From positions 186,001 through 250,000 of the forward strand of contig JBBHKE010001275.1 in assembly GCA_037447655.1 (NCBI GenBank): a DNA stretch of 64,000 bases. The letters run 5' to 3'. Below the pieces are notes generated by a model. It was given only the letters and a program-made list of their open reading frames with translations, searched no databases and was not told where the DNA came from. Made by a program: the position numbers and the translations under genes. Below, piece after piece: positions 17,675 to 29,921 of the stretch; position 1 is the first letter of the stretch; every line of letters starts with the position of its first letter. Origin of the DNA: Zygnema cylindricum. Taxonomy: Eukaryota; Streptophyta; Zygnematophyceae; Zygnematales; Zygnemataceae.

Positions 17675-20600
17675 TCAGGCCACACTTCTCCCGCAGAAAA
17701 TTTGTTTAGGGGAAGGCACAGGTTTGGTCATCCTACCTGCTACCATCTCACTATCTGGTCTGTACTCTAAACTGATTACTTTGTTTTCTACTTTCTCTCT
17801 AACAAAGCTGAGTCTAATGTCCATGTGTTTAGCTTTAAAATGATGTTTAGGATTGGCAGAAATAGCGATTGCTGCCAGATTATCACAAAAAAAATTCTGC
17901 ACACCACTCTTAAGGTGACCAAGCTCACCAAGCAAAGACTTGACCCACATCAATTCTTTTACAGCAAAGCAAGAGGCCATATACTCAGCCTCCATAGTGG
18001 ACCAAGCAATAACCTTTTGTTGTTTGTTACTCCAACAACAAGCCCCATCACGCACATATAATACATATCCAAAAGTACATCTCCTTATCGGAGCATCACG
18101 ATAACTGGCATCACTCCAAGTAGTGATGTCAGTATTCTCCCCACCCAAAATGCAACCATAGATCCCTAGTTCCTATCAAATATCTAAGGACTCTCTTAGC
18201 TACCTCCCAATCCTTTTTAGTGGGAGCATTTAGACTTCTACTCAGCACTCCTACAGCTGCAGCTAAATCCAACCGGGTAAAATTCATAAAATAGATTAAG
18301 CTTCACACTATTTGTCTGTAAGGAATAGTCTGCATGAACTTTTGTTCTTTAGGACTTAATTCCTCTTCTAAGACTAAGACTCTTTCTTCCTCACTCCCCT
18401 CACTTCCCTTCTTTAACTCCATTGGAGTTGTACAACTATTAGTTTTATCCATCTGAAATATTTCGAGCATGTTCCCTATTTCTTCCTTTTGAGTCAATCT
18501 TATAATATTTCTTTCTCGGTCTCTTTCTACTTGAATTCCCAAAATATAGTTTGCTTCCCCCATATCCTTCATTTCAAATCTCCCCTTAAGATCGGATTTC
18601 AGTTTATTAATGTTTTTCATTGATTTACTTAAAACAAGCAAATCATCAACATAAATTGCTATAAATATAATACCTTCCTCATCTTCAAAAACATAGATTG
18701 AGTGATCTGAGCTGATCCGGATATATCCCAGACCGGTAAGAAACTCATCAAGTTTCTAATTCCACTGTCGAGGCGCCTGTTTCAAACCGTAAAGGGATTT
18801 TATCAGCCGACTTACCTAACTGTCCTCTCCTTCCCCCGCAAATCCTTCGGGTTGTCGAATGAAGATCTCCTCTTCCAATTCTCCATACAAAAAAGTTGTC
18901 TTGATGTCCATCTGCTGCACCTCCATGTCTTCCGCTGCTGCTAGACTGAGAAGTATGCGGACGGAGGGAAATCTGACAACCGGGGCAAAGGTTTCCTCGT
19001 AGTCGATTCCTTCTTTCTATGTAAATCCTTTTGCCACTAATCGGGCTTTGTAACGCTCAATGGTGTTATTTGGGTTTAGTTTTAATTTGAAAACCCACTT
19101 ACAACCGATTGGTTTTTGGTTAGGTGGACAGTCCACCAGCTCCCAAGTATCGGCTGCTATAATTGAGGCCATCTCCTCATTGATGGTTGTCTTCCACCGA
19201 TTCCTTTTTGGACAAGTCATCGCCTCTCCATAAGTTTGAGGTTCATCTTGATGAGATAGTTTTGTTACCTTGTTATTAACCTGTTTTTCTTGCAATCTTT
19301 TGCTACTTCTCCTTCCTCCCTCAAAATTTGTGGCCGGAATAGATAGTTCTTGTGGGTTTTTTCGAACAATCTCGGCTTCTCCCCTATCCCTTGATTCCGA
19401 ATAAATTTCCACCACGTCTTCCGCTTCGTGTAGAGTTGTCACTGTAGTTTCCGCAGCCGAGTCCTTCTCGGTCTGATTTTTACCTGCAATAATGTCATCT
19501 TCTCTAAAACCTGGATAGTTAGGAAGCTCAAAGTCATCGGAATTTTCTGACTCAAATCTAATTTTAACTGACTTTGTATACTTGAAGGGATCCATAGACT
19601 TTCCTTCATCCATAACTACTAGATGTTTTACTAAGATTATATCTTCCCTTTTTAGATCGTAAACTCTATATCCTTTAACATTCTCATCTTATCCTAATAA
19701 GTATCCCGGTTTTCCTTTAGGATCTAGCTTCCAATTAGACCGATCTGTATCTAGACTGAATACTTAACTGCCGAAAACCTTTGAGTGAGATATGTCTGGT
19801 TTTCGGCCGGTCTATCTCTCATAAGGTGTTTGATCTTTTATAGCTGAGGTAAGAACTCTATTTTTGAGGTAATTAGCGCAGGTCATTGCTTCTGCCCAAA
19901 ACCTTTTTCCTATCTTCTTATCCGACAACATACTTCTAGCAGTATCACTCAGTGTCTTATTTAATCGTTCAGCTACCCCATTTTGTTCCGGGTTTTCTGG
20001 AACTGTCTTTTGGTGTTGAACTCCGTCTTCCCTCAAAAAATCCTCAAACTGGTTAGAAGTATACTCTCCACCATTGTCACTCCTTACTCTTTTGATTGGA
20101 GTTTTATGGAGTTTTTCGCTCCATGCTTTATATTGTCTAAAAGAATCCTGAGCTTCTGACTTGTTTTTCCAAAAAATACACCCTGGAATACAAAGACCAA
20201 TCATCAGTGATAGTCATCATAAATCTCTTCCCCCCCGGTGAGGGCACTTTGGCCGGTCCCCAAATATCTGTGTGTACTAAATCTAGAATTTTTTCTCCCC
20301 TATAGGTGGTTGTTTTGGGAAAGGGCAATCTGTGTGCTTTACCTTGAGCACATCCACTACAATCACTTAGATTCTCACTCTCACTGAACTAAATTCCTTC
20401 CACCACTCCCATCTTTTTCATCTCTCTTAGCTTATCTAGATTCACATGCCCAAGCCTCTTATGCCACATCATTATATCATGAACACCAGCATATTAAAGT
20501 TTCTTCTTTTCATTGCTTAAAATCAGCCTAAACATCCTTTGGCTACCTTTTTCAGCGGTGAAATAAACTTCCTCCTCAAAACTAGCAGTAAAGACTCCTT

Positions 20601-21970
20601 TCCTAGTGCTAGTATCAAAACCCTTATCATCTAATACAGACGTAGAGATGAGGTTTTTGTTCAGCTCCGGAATAAACAATACATCAGAGAATGTAACTAT
20701 GGATGTCTTTCCTTCTACGAACACTTTCAGATCTACCGATCCTACAAGAGTAGTAGTGACTATCCTTCATCCCCATACTCTATCTCTACGGTGGGAATCT
20801 TTCTTATCTTAGTGAACACGTATTTATCCTTACACATATGCATGGAGGCACCTGAATTTACAATTCACCCTGCCTCACCTTTCAATCCACCGAAAGCACA
20901 TTTCTGCTTTCGTGGAATTTCTACCTCATTTGTCGCTTCTAACTCCTCATCCAATAGGAGCTCATCGTCCTCGTCTTCGGATTCCACCTCATATACCTGT
21001 GTCACAAGGGCCTTTTTCTTTCCTCTCCGAGTTCTATCGGTCTGTCCCTCCTTTAACCGAAGCTCGGTTAGCTTAGTGCACTCCGCCATATAGTGCCCTG
21101 GTTTTTTACAGAAATGACATAAAGCCTCGGGAGCCCTTGGTCCGAACTCGTCGGTCTGATGTTTTTGCTCCCCCCTTCCGTAATTTCTGACCGGTCTCCG
21201 GGAATCCTTGTTCCTCCAATCAGTCCCAGCTGCCAAGGCTTGCCCACTCTTTCCTCCCCTTCGGATCTCAATTGTATTCTCCCGAACGGAAATCATTACG
21301 ATCAAAGAGTTCCATATCCACCTTGAGTCCGGCAAGTCCTACACACAGTTGACTATGTTCTCGAACTCATCGGGTAACTTCATCAGTAGACAGTTAACCT
21401 TTTCTCTTTCACTAAAATCTTTTCCATCACTCTCTAGCTCCATGAAAAGTGTAGCAAGCTCATTGCAAAAATCCAACATCTTCCCCCCTTTCTATACATA
21501 CTCTTTAACTTTTTGATCAACCAACTATTTTTGCTGAATCATACCACTTTGGTACATCTCTATGAGAGCCATCCAAAGATTGGATGCCCTTTCTACCTGC
21601 AAATGAGGACATGCAAGTCCTTCAGTAAGATGGCGGAGGATGAAGTGCTTTGCCGCCATATTGTTGAAATCCTAGGTATCAGTATCATTCTCCCCGTTCC
21701 TCGGAATAGGTGACATCAATGCCGAACCAGTTGCTATTGGTGTGGTCGTCTCATTCTCCTTTCCTTTTTCCACCACCTCTCCTTCCTTTGTCTCCTCCGT
21801 TGAAGATGGATCTGCATCTCTAGTGAGTCTCCCTCGTGTAAACCATGGAGGTATCGCAAGACTCGATGGACGCCTCACCCGTCCACTCAGTATTCCCCAG
21901 ATGCGTTTCTCAAATAGAGCTCATGTCATCATACTTTCCTTGTATATGAAGCCAGCTCCATTGAATATGG
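17675..21970 (-). pseudogene. Copia gag-pol, copy A
   Basis: Ordered domains can be followed on the - strand despite stops and frameshifts. A gag remnant comes first, then the CCHC knuckle CHFCKKPGHYMAEC (about 21125-21080), protease VDSGASMHMC, and a GAG-pre-integrase region with MMWHKRLGHVNLDKL. Integrase follows with HTDIWGP, RSDNGGEYTSNQF and NGVAERLNKT, then RT beginning [20 protein letters not shown] with IYVDDLLVLSK. RNase H has TWSDASYRDA, STMEAEYMA and HHFKAKHMDIRLSFVREK. In-frame stops lie at 20389-20391 and 19812-19814, among others. The order gag-PR-INT-RT-RH defines Ty1/copia. Confidence 0.9.
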
Positions 21971-21982
21971 GCACCGTAGATG

Positions 21983-21996
21983 GTGGGCCCATAACC
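21983..21996 (-). promoter_or_regulatory. Primer-binding site (half-tRNA type), copy A
   Basis: Directly after the LTR end the - strand reads GGTTATGGGCCCAC. This is complementary to the anticodon arm of plant initiator tRNA-Met, not to the 3' end of a tRNA. The canonical plant PBS beginning TGGTATCAGAGC is absent. Confidence 0.8.
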
Positions 21997-23059
21997 TGCA
22001 ACTCTGAGACCTCCATAGGACCTCAAAGTAAGCAACTCACACGAAGCCTCTAGGATAACCCTGACCCCTTTGTCTTTCAGCACGAATAATTGCCACCCTG
22101 ACAAACAAAAACTCTGACCACCTTCACCTCGTGAAGGTAAGACTCCCCTGAGTTGATAGCAAAAATAATCTCTGAATTTGCTCCTCTGAGCAGTAAGTTA
22201 TGGAGGGTCAAAGTTGACCTTTTGTACAGAAGCTCTTTGGGAGAGAGGGTCCTATCTACCAATTTTTCTAAGTCCTATCTCTCTCTAAAACTCTATCTAT
22301 TGGTGAACGACATCAATCATATTACACTGCCGTACACAAAAGTACAGCTGCCAGTGTACTTTATGTAAGGATATTGTAGGACATGGCCTAAATGTCGACA
22401 CATGTCATATTCGGATTCGGTCTCGTAATCCCCGGAGATGTCGCGATCCAAGGGAATCGTGCCACGTGTCATCCGATGTGGCGATGACCACAAACCGCCG
22501 AGAATCTCTTTCGCGATCTCGACTTTCTTTTCGGCCGTCCGATTGAATGCAAATTTCAATCGTAGCCGTGATAAATGCTTGTGCGGTATTTGTTTCATAA
22601 AAGAAACAAAATGCGCAGTACACGTTTCTTATCCATACCAAAATCTGTACTTTTACATAACTGTATCTATGTATCCGTAAAGTTCCGCCATTAAAGTAAT
22701 TTTCCTACTTAGCAACATTTAAATAAATATCAAACCTATTAGTATATAACTTTGTGCCTATACTTAACGGATAAGGCTACTGGCTACCGACTTCTGACGG
22801 TCGGCAGGTACCAAGATCAAATCCTGGTTCCGACATACTACTTTTAGCAAATAAACCTACCTATCCGTATATCAACTAATTTATTTCCCGTAAACCTTTG
22901 GATAGCCTAGGTAGCCATGGCTCTAGCTTCCTCTCCAACTTCTCAGTGACTGCAACAAGTGTGGGAGTTGGAGGGAGAAGTTAGAGGCAGACTGCCTCGG
23001 CTTCTTTCTATATTCCAATTTAGACCTAGAAAATAATAAAAGAACCATCGATTTCTACA
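21997..23059 (-). repeat. Copia LTR (middle of array)
   Basis: This 1063-bp LTR has TG/CA ends and is shared by internal regions A and B. It is nearly identical to the right LTR, pointing to a recent exchange or duplication. The tRNA-like module is at about 22756-22836. Confidence 0.85.
22756..22836 (+). other. tRNA-like module (T-arm / B-box) in LTR
   Basis: Read on +, opposite to the element, this stretch resembles a tRNA 3' half. A T-arm-like hairpin has stem CCAAG with CCTGG around ATCAAAT. It is preceded by a short stem (CCGAC with GTCGG) and a D-arm-like GGATAAGGCTA. Counterparts are at about 17348-17420, 28033-28110, 29655-29725 and, on -, 43864-43945. In the last, the loop is the canonical TTCAAAT and the B-box reads GGTTCAAATCT. 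No pairing 5' acceptor strand is visible, so it is not a functional tRNA gene. Confidence 0.5.
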
Positions 23060-23061
23060 CT

Positions 23062-26000
23062 CTAATCAATCTTTAATTTCAGACCACACTTCTCCCTACA
23101 TAAAATTAGCTTAGGGGAAGACACAGGTTTGGTCAACATATCTGCTACCATCTCACTATGTGGTCGGTACTCTAAACTGATTATTTTGTTTTCTACTTTC
23201 TCTCTAACAAAGTTTAATCTAATGTCCATGTGTTTAGCTTTAAAATGATGTTTAGGATTGGCAGAAATAGCGATTCCTACCTGATTATCACAAAAAAAAT
23301 TATACACACCACTCTTAAGGTGACCAAGCTCACCAAGCAAAGACTTGACCCACATCAATTTTTTTACAATAGAGCAAGAGGCCATATACTCAGCCTCCAT
23401 GGTGGACTGAGCAATAACCTTTTGTTGTTTGCTACTCCAACAACTAGCCCCATCACCGACATATAATACATATCTATAAGTACATCTCCTCATCGGAGCA
23501 TCACGATAACTGGCATCACTCCAAGTAGTGATGTCAGTATTCTCCCCACCCAAATGCAACCATAGATCCCTAGTTCGTATCAAATATCTAATGACTCTCT
23601 TAGCTACCTCCCAATCCTTCTTAGTGGGAGCATTTAGACTTCTACTCAGCACTCCTACAGCTGCAGCTAAATCCAACCGGGTAAAATTCATAAAATAGAT
23701 TAAGTTTCCCACTACTTGCCCGTAAGGAATAGTCTGCATGAACTTTTGTTCTTCAAGACTTAATTCCTCGTCTAAGACTATGACTCTTTCTTCCTCACTC
23801 CTCTCACTTCCTTTTTTTAACTCCATTGGAGTTGTACAACTATTAGTTTTATCCATCTGAAATATTTCGAGCATGTTCCCTATTTCTTCCTTTTGAGTCA
23901 ATCTTATAATATTTCTTTTTCGGTCTCTTTCTACTTGAATTCCCAAAATATATTTTGCTTCCCCCATATCTTTCATTTCAAATCTCCCTTTAAGATCGGA
24001 TTTCAGTTTATTAATTTTTTCATTGATTTACTTAAAACAAGCAAATCATCAACATAAATTATTATTAATATAATACCTTCCTCATCTTCAAAAACATAGA
24101 TTGAGTGATCTGAGCTGATCCGGATATATCCCAGACCAGTAAGAAACTCATCAAGTTTCTAATTACACTGTCGAGGCGCCTGTTTCAAACCGTAAAGGGA
24201 TTTAATCAGCCGGCATACCTAACTCTCCTCTCCTTCCTCCACAAATCCTTCGGTTTGTCGCATGAAGATCTCCTCTTCCAATTCTCTGTACAAAAAGGTT
24301 GTCTTGATGTCCATCTGGTGCACCTCCGTGTCTTCCGCTGGTGCTAGATTGAGAAGTATGTGGACGGAGGGAAATCTGACGACCGGGGCAAAGGTTTCCT
24401 CGAAGTCGATACCTTCTTTCTGTGTAAATCCTTTTGCCACTAATCGAGCTTTGTAACGCTCAATGGTGTTACTTGGGTTTAGTTTTAATTTGAATACCCA
24501 CTTACAACCGATTGGTTTTTGGTTAGGTGGACAGTCCACCAGCTCCCAAGTATCGGCTGCTATAATTGAGGCCATCTCCTCATTGATGGTTGTCTTCCAC
24601 CGATTCCTTTTTGGACAAGTCAACGCCTCTCCATAAGTTTGAGGTTCATCTTGATGAGATAGTTTTGTTACCTTGTTATTAACTTGTTTTTCTTGCAATC
24701 TTTTGCTACTTCTCCTTCCCCCCTCAAAATTTGTGGCCGGAATAGATGGTTCTCGTCGGTTCTTTCGAACAATCTCGGCTTCTCCCCTATCCCTTGATTC
24801 TGAATCAATTTCCACCACGTCTTCCGCTTCGGGTAGAGTTGTCACTGGAGTTGTGTAGCCGAGTCCTTTTCGGTCTTATTTGTACATGCAAGAATGTCAT
24901 CTTCTCTAAAACTTGGATAGTTAGGAAGCTCAAAGTCATCGGAATTTTCTGACTCAAATCTAATTTTAACTGACTTTGTATACTTGAAGGGATCCATAGA
25001 CTTTCCTTCATCCATAACTACTAGATGTTTTACTAAGATTATATCTTCCCTTTTTAGATCGTAAACTCTATATCCTTTAACATTCTCATCTTATCCTAAT
25101 AAGTATCCCGGTTTTCCTTTAGGATCTAGCTTCCAATTAGACCGATCTGTATCTAGACTGAATACTTAACTGCCGAAAACCTTTGAGTGAGATATGTCTG
25201 GTTTTCGGCCGGTCTATCTCTCATAAGGTGTTTGATCTTTTATAGCTGAGGTAAGAACTCTATTTTTGAGGTAATTAGCGCAGGTCATTGCTTCTGCCCA
25301 AAACCTTTTTCCTATCTTCTTATCCGACAACATACTTCTAGCAGTATCACTCAGTGTCTTATTTAATCGTTCAGCTACCCCATTTTGTTCCGGGTTTTCT
25401 GGAACTGTCTTTTGGTGTTGAACTCCGTCTTCCCTCAGAAAATCCTCAAACTAGTTAGAAGTATTGGAGTTTCATGGAGTTTTTCGCTCCAGGCTTTATT
25501 TTGTCTAAAACAATCTTGAGCTTCTGACTAGTTTTTCAAAAAATACACCCTGGAATACAAAGACCAATCATCAGTGATAGTCATCATCAATCTCTTCCCC
25601 CCCGATGAGGGCACTTTGGCCGGTCCCTAAATATCTGTGTGTACTAAATCTAGAATTTTTTCTCCCCTATAGGTGGTTGTTTTGGGAAAGGGCAATCTGT
25701 GTGCTTTACCTTGAGCACATCCACTACAATCACTTAGATTCTCACTCTCACTGAACTAAATTCCTTCCACCACTCCCATCTTTTTCATCTCTCTTAGCTT
25801 ATCTAGATTCACATGCCCAAGCCTCTTATGCCACATCATTATATCATGAACACCAGCATAATAAAGTTTCTTCTTTCCATTGCTTAAAATCAGCCTAAAC
25901 ATCCTTTGGCTACCTTTTTCAGCGGTGAAATAAACTTCCTCCTCAAAACTAGCAGTAAAGACTCCTTTCCTAGTGCTAGTATCAAAACCCTTATCATCTA

Positions 26001-27250
26001 ATACAGACGTAGAGATGAGGTTTTTGTTCAGCTCCGGAATAAACAATACATCAGAGAATGTAACTATGGATGTCTTTCCTTCTACCAACACTTTTACATC
26101 TACCGATCCGACAAGAGTAGTAGTGACTATCCTCCCATCCTCGTACTCTATCTCTATGGTGGGAAACTTTCTTATCTTAGTGAACATGTGTTTATCCTTA
26201 CACATGTGCATGGAGGCACCTGAATCTACAATCCAACATGCTTCACCTTTCAATCCACCGAAAGCACATTTCTGCTTTCGTGGAATTTCTACCTCGTTTG
26301 TCGCTTCCAACTCCTCATCCAATAGGAGCTCATCCTCCTCGTCTTCGGATTCCACCTCATGTACCTGTGTCACAAGGGCCTTTTTCTTTCCTCTCGGGGT
26401 TCCACCGGAGCCCTTGGTCCGAACTCGTCGGTCTGATGTTTTTGCTCCCCCCCTCCGTAATTTCCGACAGGTCTCCGGGAATCCTTGTTCCTCCAGTCGG
26501 TCCCAACTGCCAAGGCTTGCCCACTCTTTCCTCCCCTTCGGATCTCAATTGTATTCTCCCGAACGAGAATCATTACTACCACTGAGTTCCATATCCACCT
26601 TGAGTCCAGCAAGTCCTACACACAGTTGACTATGTTCTCGAACTCATCAGGTAACTTCATCAGTAGACAGTTAACCTTTTCTTTTTCACAAAAATCTTTT
26701 CCATCACTCTCTAGCTCCATAAAAAGTGTAGCAAGCTCATTGCAAAAATCCAACATCTTCCCCCCCTTGTATACATACTCCTTAACTTTCTGATTAACCA
26801 ACTGTTGTTGCTAAATCATACCACTTCGGTACATCTCTATGAGAGCCATCCAAACATCGGATGCCCTTTCTACTTGCAAATGAGGACATGCAAGTCCTTG
26901 AGTAAGATGGCGGAGGATGAAGTGCTTTGCCGCCATATTGTTGAAGTCCTAGGTATCAGTATCATTCTCCTCGTTCCTCGGCATAGGTGACATGAATGCC
27001 GAACCAGTTGCTATTGGTATGGTCGTCTATTTCTCCTTTCCTTTGTCCACCACCTCTCCTTCCTTTGTCTCCTCCGTTGAAGATGGATCTGCATCTCTAG
27101 TGAGTCTGCCTCCTGAAAACCCTGGAGGTATCTCAAGACTCGATGGACGCCTCACCCGTCCACTCACTATTCCCCAGAACCGTTTCTCACATAGACTTCA
27201 TGTCATCATACTTTCCCAGTATATGAAGCCAGCTCCATTGAATATGGGCA
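23062..27250 (-). pseudogene. Copia gag-pol, copy B
   Basis: It has the same domain order as copy A. The RT-RNase H part keeps a 304-codon frame (23976-23062) with TWSDASYRDA and STMEAEYMA, and the protease part keeps 26373-25756 with VDSGASMHMC. Two differences stand out. The gag CCHC knuckle is deleted (about 90 bp lost near 26400), and the integrase core is shortened near 25455-25470, where the RSDNGGEY segment is missing. Stops at 25756-25758 and 25214-25216 match those of copies A and D. Confidence 0.9.
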
Positions 27251-27259
27251 CCCTAGATG

Positions 27260-27273
27260 GTGGGCCTATAACC
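27260..27273 (-). promoter_or_regulatory. Primer-binding site (half-tRNA type), copy B
   Basis: The - strand reads GGTTATAGGCCCAC beside the LTR. It is the same initiator tRNA-Met anticodon-arm match as in A, with one base changed. Confidence 0.7.
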
Positions 27274-28336
27274 TGCTACTCTAAGACCTCCATAGGACCT
27301 CAGAGTAAGCAGCTCACACGAAGTTTCTAAGATAACCCTGACCCTTTGTCTTTCAACACGAATAGATGCCATCCTGGAAAACAAAAACTCTGATCACCTT
27401 CACCCTTGTGAAGGCAAGACTCCCCTGAGTCCATAGCAAAAAGAATCTCTGAATTTTCTCCCCTAAGCAGTAAGTTATGGAGGGTCAAAGTTGACCTTTT
27501 GTGCAGTAACTCTTTGGGAGAGAGGGTCCTATCTACCAATTTTTCTAAGTCCTATATCTCTCTAAAACTCTATCTATTGGTGTACCGCACCAATCATATT
27601 ACACTTCCGTACACAAAAGTACACCTACCGGTTTACTTTATGTACGGATATTGTAGGACATGGCCTAAATGTCGACACATGTCATATCCGGATTCAGTCT
27701 CGTAATCCCCGGAGATGCCGCGTTCTAACGGAATCGTGCCACGTGTCATCCGATGTGGCGATGACCACAAACCGCCGAGAATCTCTTCTGCGATCTCGAC
27801 TTTCTTTTCGGTCGTCCGATTGAATGCAAATTTCAATCGTAGCCGTGATAAATGCTTGTGCGGTATTTGTTTCATAAAAGAAACAAAATGCGCAGTACAC
27901 GTTTCTTATCCATACCAAAATCCGTACTTTTACATAACTGTATCTATGTATCTGTAAAGTTCCGCCATTAAATTAATTTTCCTACATAACAACATTTAAA
28001 TAAATATCAAACCTATTAGTATATAACTTTGTGCCTATACTTAACGGATAAGGCTACTGGCTACCGACTTCTGACGGTCGGCAGGTACCAAGATCAAATC
28101 CTGGTTCCGACATACTCCTTTTAGCAAATAAACCTACCTATCCGTATATCAACTAATTTATTTCTCGTAAACCTCTGGATAGCCTAGGTAGCCATGGCTC
28201 TAGCTTCCTCTCGAACTTCTCAGTGACTGCAACAAGTGTGGGAGTTGGAGAGAGAAGTTAGATGCAGACTGCCTCGGCTTCTTTCTATATTCCAATTTAG
28301 ACCTAGAAAATAATGAAAGAACCATCGATTTCTACA
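27274..28336 (-). repeat. Copia LTR (right of array)
   Basis: This 1063-bp LTR is the 5' LTR of copy B. Its outer end TGTAGAAATCG at 28336 abuts gypsy gag sequence (FFSKPRYPQFMTL), showing insertion into that gene. Confidence 0.85.
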
Positions 28337-28620
28337 TCAGAGTCATAAACTGCGGGTACCGGGGCTTGGAAAAGAATTCAGGGATGTCAGTTATAACCAG
28401 AGAAACAGAATATGCGGGTGCCATTTCTGTCATGGCACAGATTTCCGTATATTTCAGTGTATAGAAAGATAGGGCAGATCCCCTAAGGTACCGCCCAAGT
28501 AACAAAAAAGTAACCTGTAAATCATTACGTTCTTGATATCGGAATGTGAGGTCGCGCATCTCGATATAAAAAAACATGCGAAAGTGTGACAAGGACATCG
28601 TGTCCTTGATACCTAAAAAA
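28337..28620 (-). pseudogene. Gypsy gag, N-terminal part
   Basis: The frame 28598-28332 reads MSLSHFRMFFYIEMRDLTFR, QVTFLLLGRYLRGSALSFYT and a region ending near PRYPQFMTL. The LRGSA-type block is typical of the Ty3/gypsy gag capsid N-terminal region. It stops exactly where the copia LTR begins at 28336. I infer that it belongs with the gag parts at 15707-16111 and 13486-14392. Confidence 0.55.
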
Positions 28621-28969
28621 CAAAACTAGTTTTTACCTCCTCTGGTGTCCATGGACGAGGCCATGTCCATGCAAAAGGGACCGGAATAAGTGTGTATAGT
28701 TCCACCCAATGGAAAAAACAAAGGCGGTAGATGAAACTCTTTGTGCTCCATTGCCCACAGAAATCGCAGATCCAAAAGAAGTTAATCTAGGTAGTGCCGA
28801 CTCTAAGTTGATATAAACTTAAATGACTGACCCCTTGACAATCAGAAACCCATTATAGTTTCACCCATGTGAAATAAGACTTTCTGTGTGCTCAGTTCCA
28901 CCACAGAATGCAAAGTTAGAATATGAGTTTTGGACACATTCACCCACTTTGATTTTCCCTTAGAAATCC
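28621..28969 (-). other. Probable gypsy leader or gag start, unassigned
   Basis: This lies between the gag frame and a diverged LTR. Several frames read gag-like residues (for example FCMDMASSMDTRGG on -), but none is continuous. No primer-binding site could be fixed. Confidence 0.3.
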
Positions 28970-29921
28970 AGCCACCCTGGCAAGCAAAATCTCTGACCAA
29001 CTACAACCTTGTGTAGCCTGGACTTCCCTGAGTCCGCAGCAAAAAGAATCACTGAAAATGGTCAAGTAAATTGATAGTTATGAATGGTCAAAGATGACCT
29101 TTTGTACAAGGGCTCTCTCGGAGAGAGGTTGCTTCCTACTAAATTTTCTAAGTCCTATCTCTCACTAAAACTCTATCTATTGACGTAAGGCACCAATCAA
29201 ATTACTGTGTCGTACAAAAAAGTACATGTGTCGGTGTTCTTTCTGTACGGCCATCGTACGACATCGCCAAAATTTCGACACATATCATATCCGGATTTGT
29301 TCCCGTAATCTCTGGAGTTGCCGCAATCCAACGTTGTCGCGCCAAGTGTCATATGACATGGCGATGACTTTAAAACGCCAAAAGTACATATTCCGCGATC
29401 GCGGCGCCTATCGTGGCCGTCCGATCAAAACCGGATACAATTATAGCCGTTGAAAATATACGCGTGGTATTTGTTTCGCGTTCGAAACAAATGCGCGGTA
29501 TCCGTTTTATATAATACATTAAAACCGTACATTGTACTATTCAAAACTGTATCTATGCATTACGTATCTATATCCCGTTAAATGAACTAGTCTACGTGTG
29601 ACAAAATAAATATATATCAAACCTATCCTATCCTACCACTAATCCTAGACTTATAAGTTAAAGCTACCGGGTAGTTTGACAGATGTTAGGTACCCGGATC
29701 AAATCTTGGGTCCGTCAAACCTTTTAGGTAACTCTATCAAGATTTGCCTTCATGTCCTCTTTGGACAGCCTAGGCAGCCATGGATCTAACTCCTCCTCAA
29801 GTCTTCAGTGATTGCAAATAGTGTGGAGACTTGAGTGAAGAGTTAGAGGCAAGCTGTCGGTGTCTCCTCTTTGTCTTTTATTTTACAATCTCTAGACCTA
29901 GAAAATTCTTAAATTTCAACA
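28970..29921 (-). repeat. Diverged LTR related to the copia array LTR
   Basis: It begins TGTTGAAATTT on - at 29921. Aligned in order with the array LTRs it keeps the hairpin (29796-29835), the tRNA-like module (about 29655-29725), the CTTTTGTAC block and the GACATCGCC block, at clearly lower identity. The U5 end near 28970 cannot be set. It may be a solo LTR or the 5' LTR of an older element. Confidence 0.65.

Larger units (their letters stand above)
16578..28336 (-). mobile_element. Tandem Ty1/copia array: LTR-A-LTR-B-LTR
   Basis: Three full LTRs (16578-17645, 21997-23059, 27274-28336) enclose two internal regions (A 17646-21996, B 23060-27273), all on the - strand. The middle LTR serves as 5' LTR of A and 3' LTR of B. 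A and B share not only sequence but stop codons (for example 19689-19691 with 25091-25093, and 19764-19766 with 25166-25168), so they are duplicates of one dead copy rather than two insertions. The outer flanks (ending TGCCA on the left, TCAGA on the right) do not form a TSD, as expected after recombination. Confidence 0.85.

Noticed and set aside
21208-21516. Serine-rich open frames opposite the copia gag (also 26485-26793)
   Set aside because: They are antisense shadows of gag that recur in both array copies because the DNA is duplicated.
28970-29921. Reading this LTR as the 5' LTR of the methyltransferase gypsy element
   Set aside because: Its ordered blocks match the copia array LTRs, not the LTR at 14398-15706, so the gypsy element's own LTRs remain unidentified.
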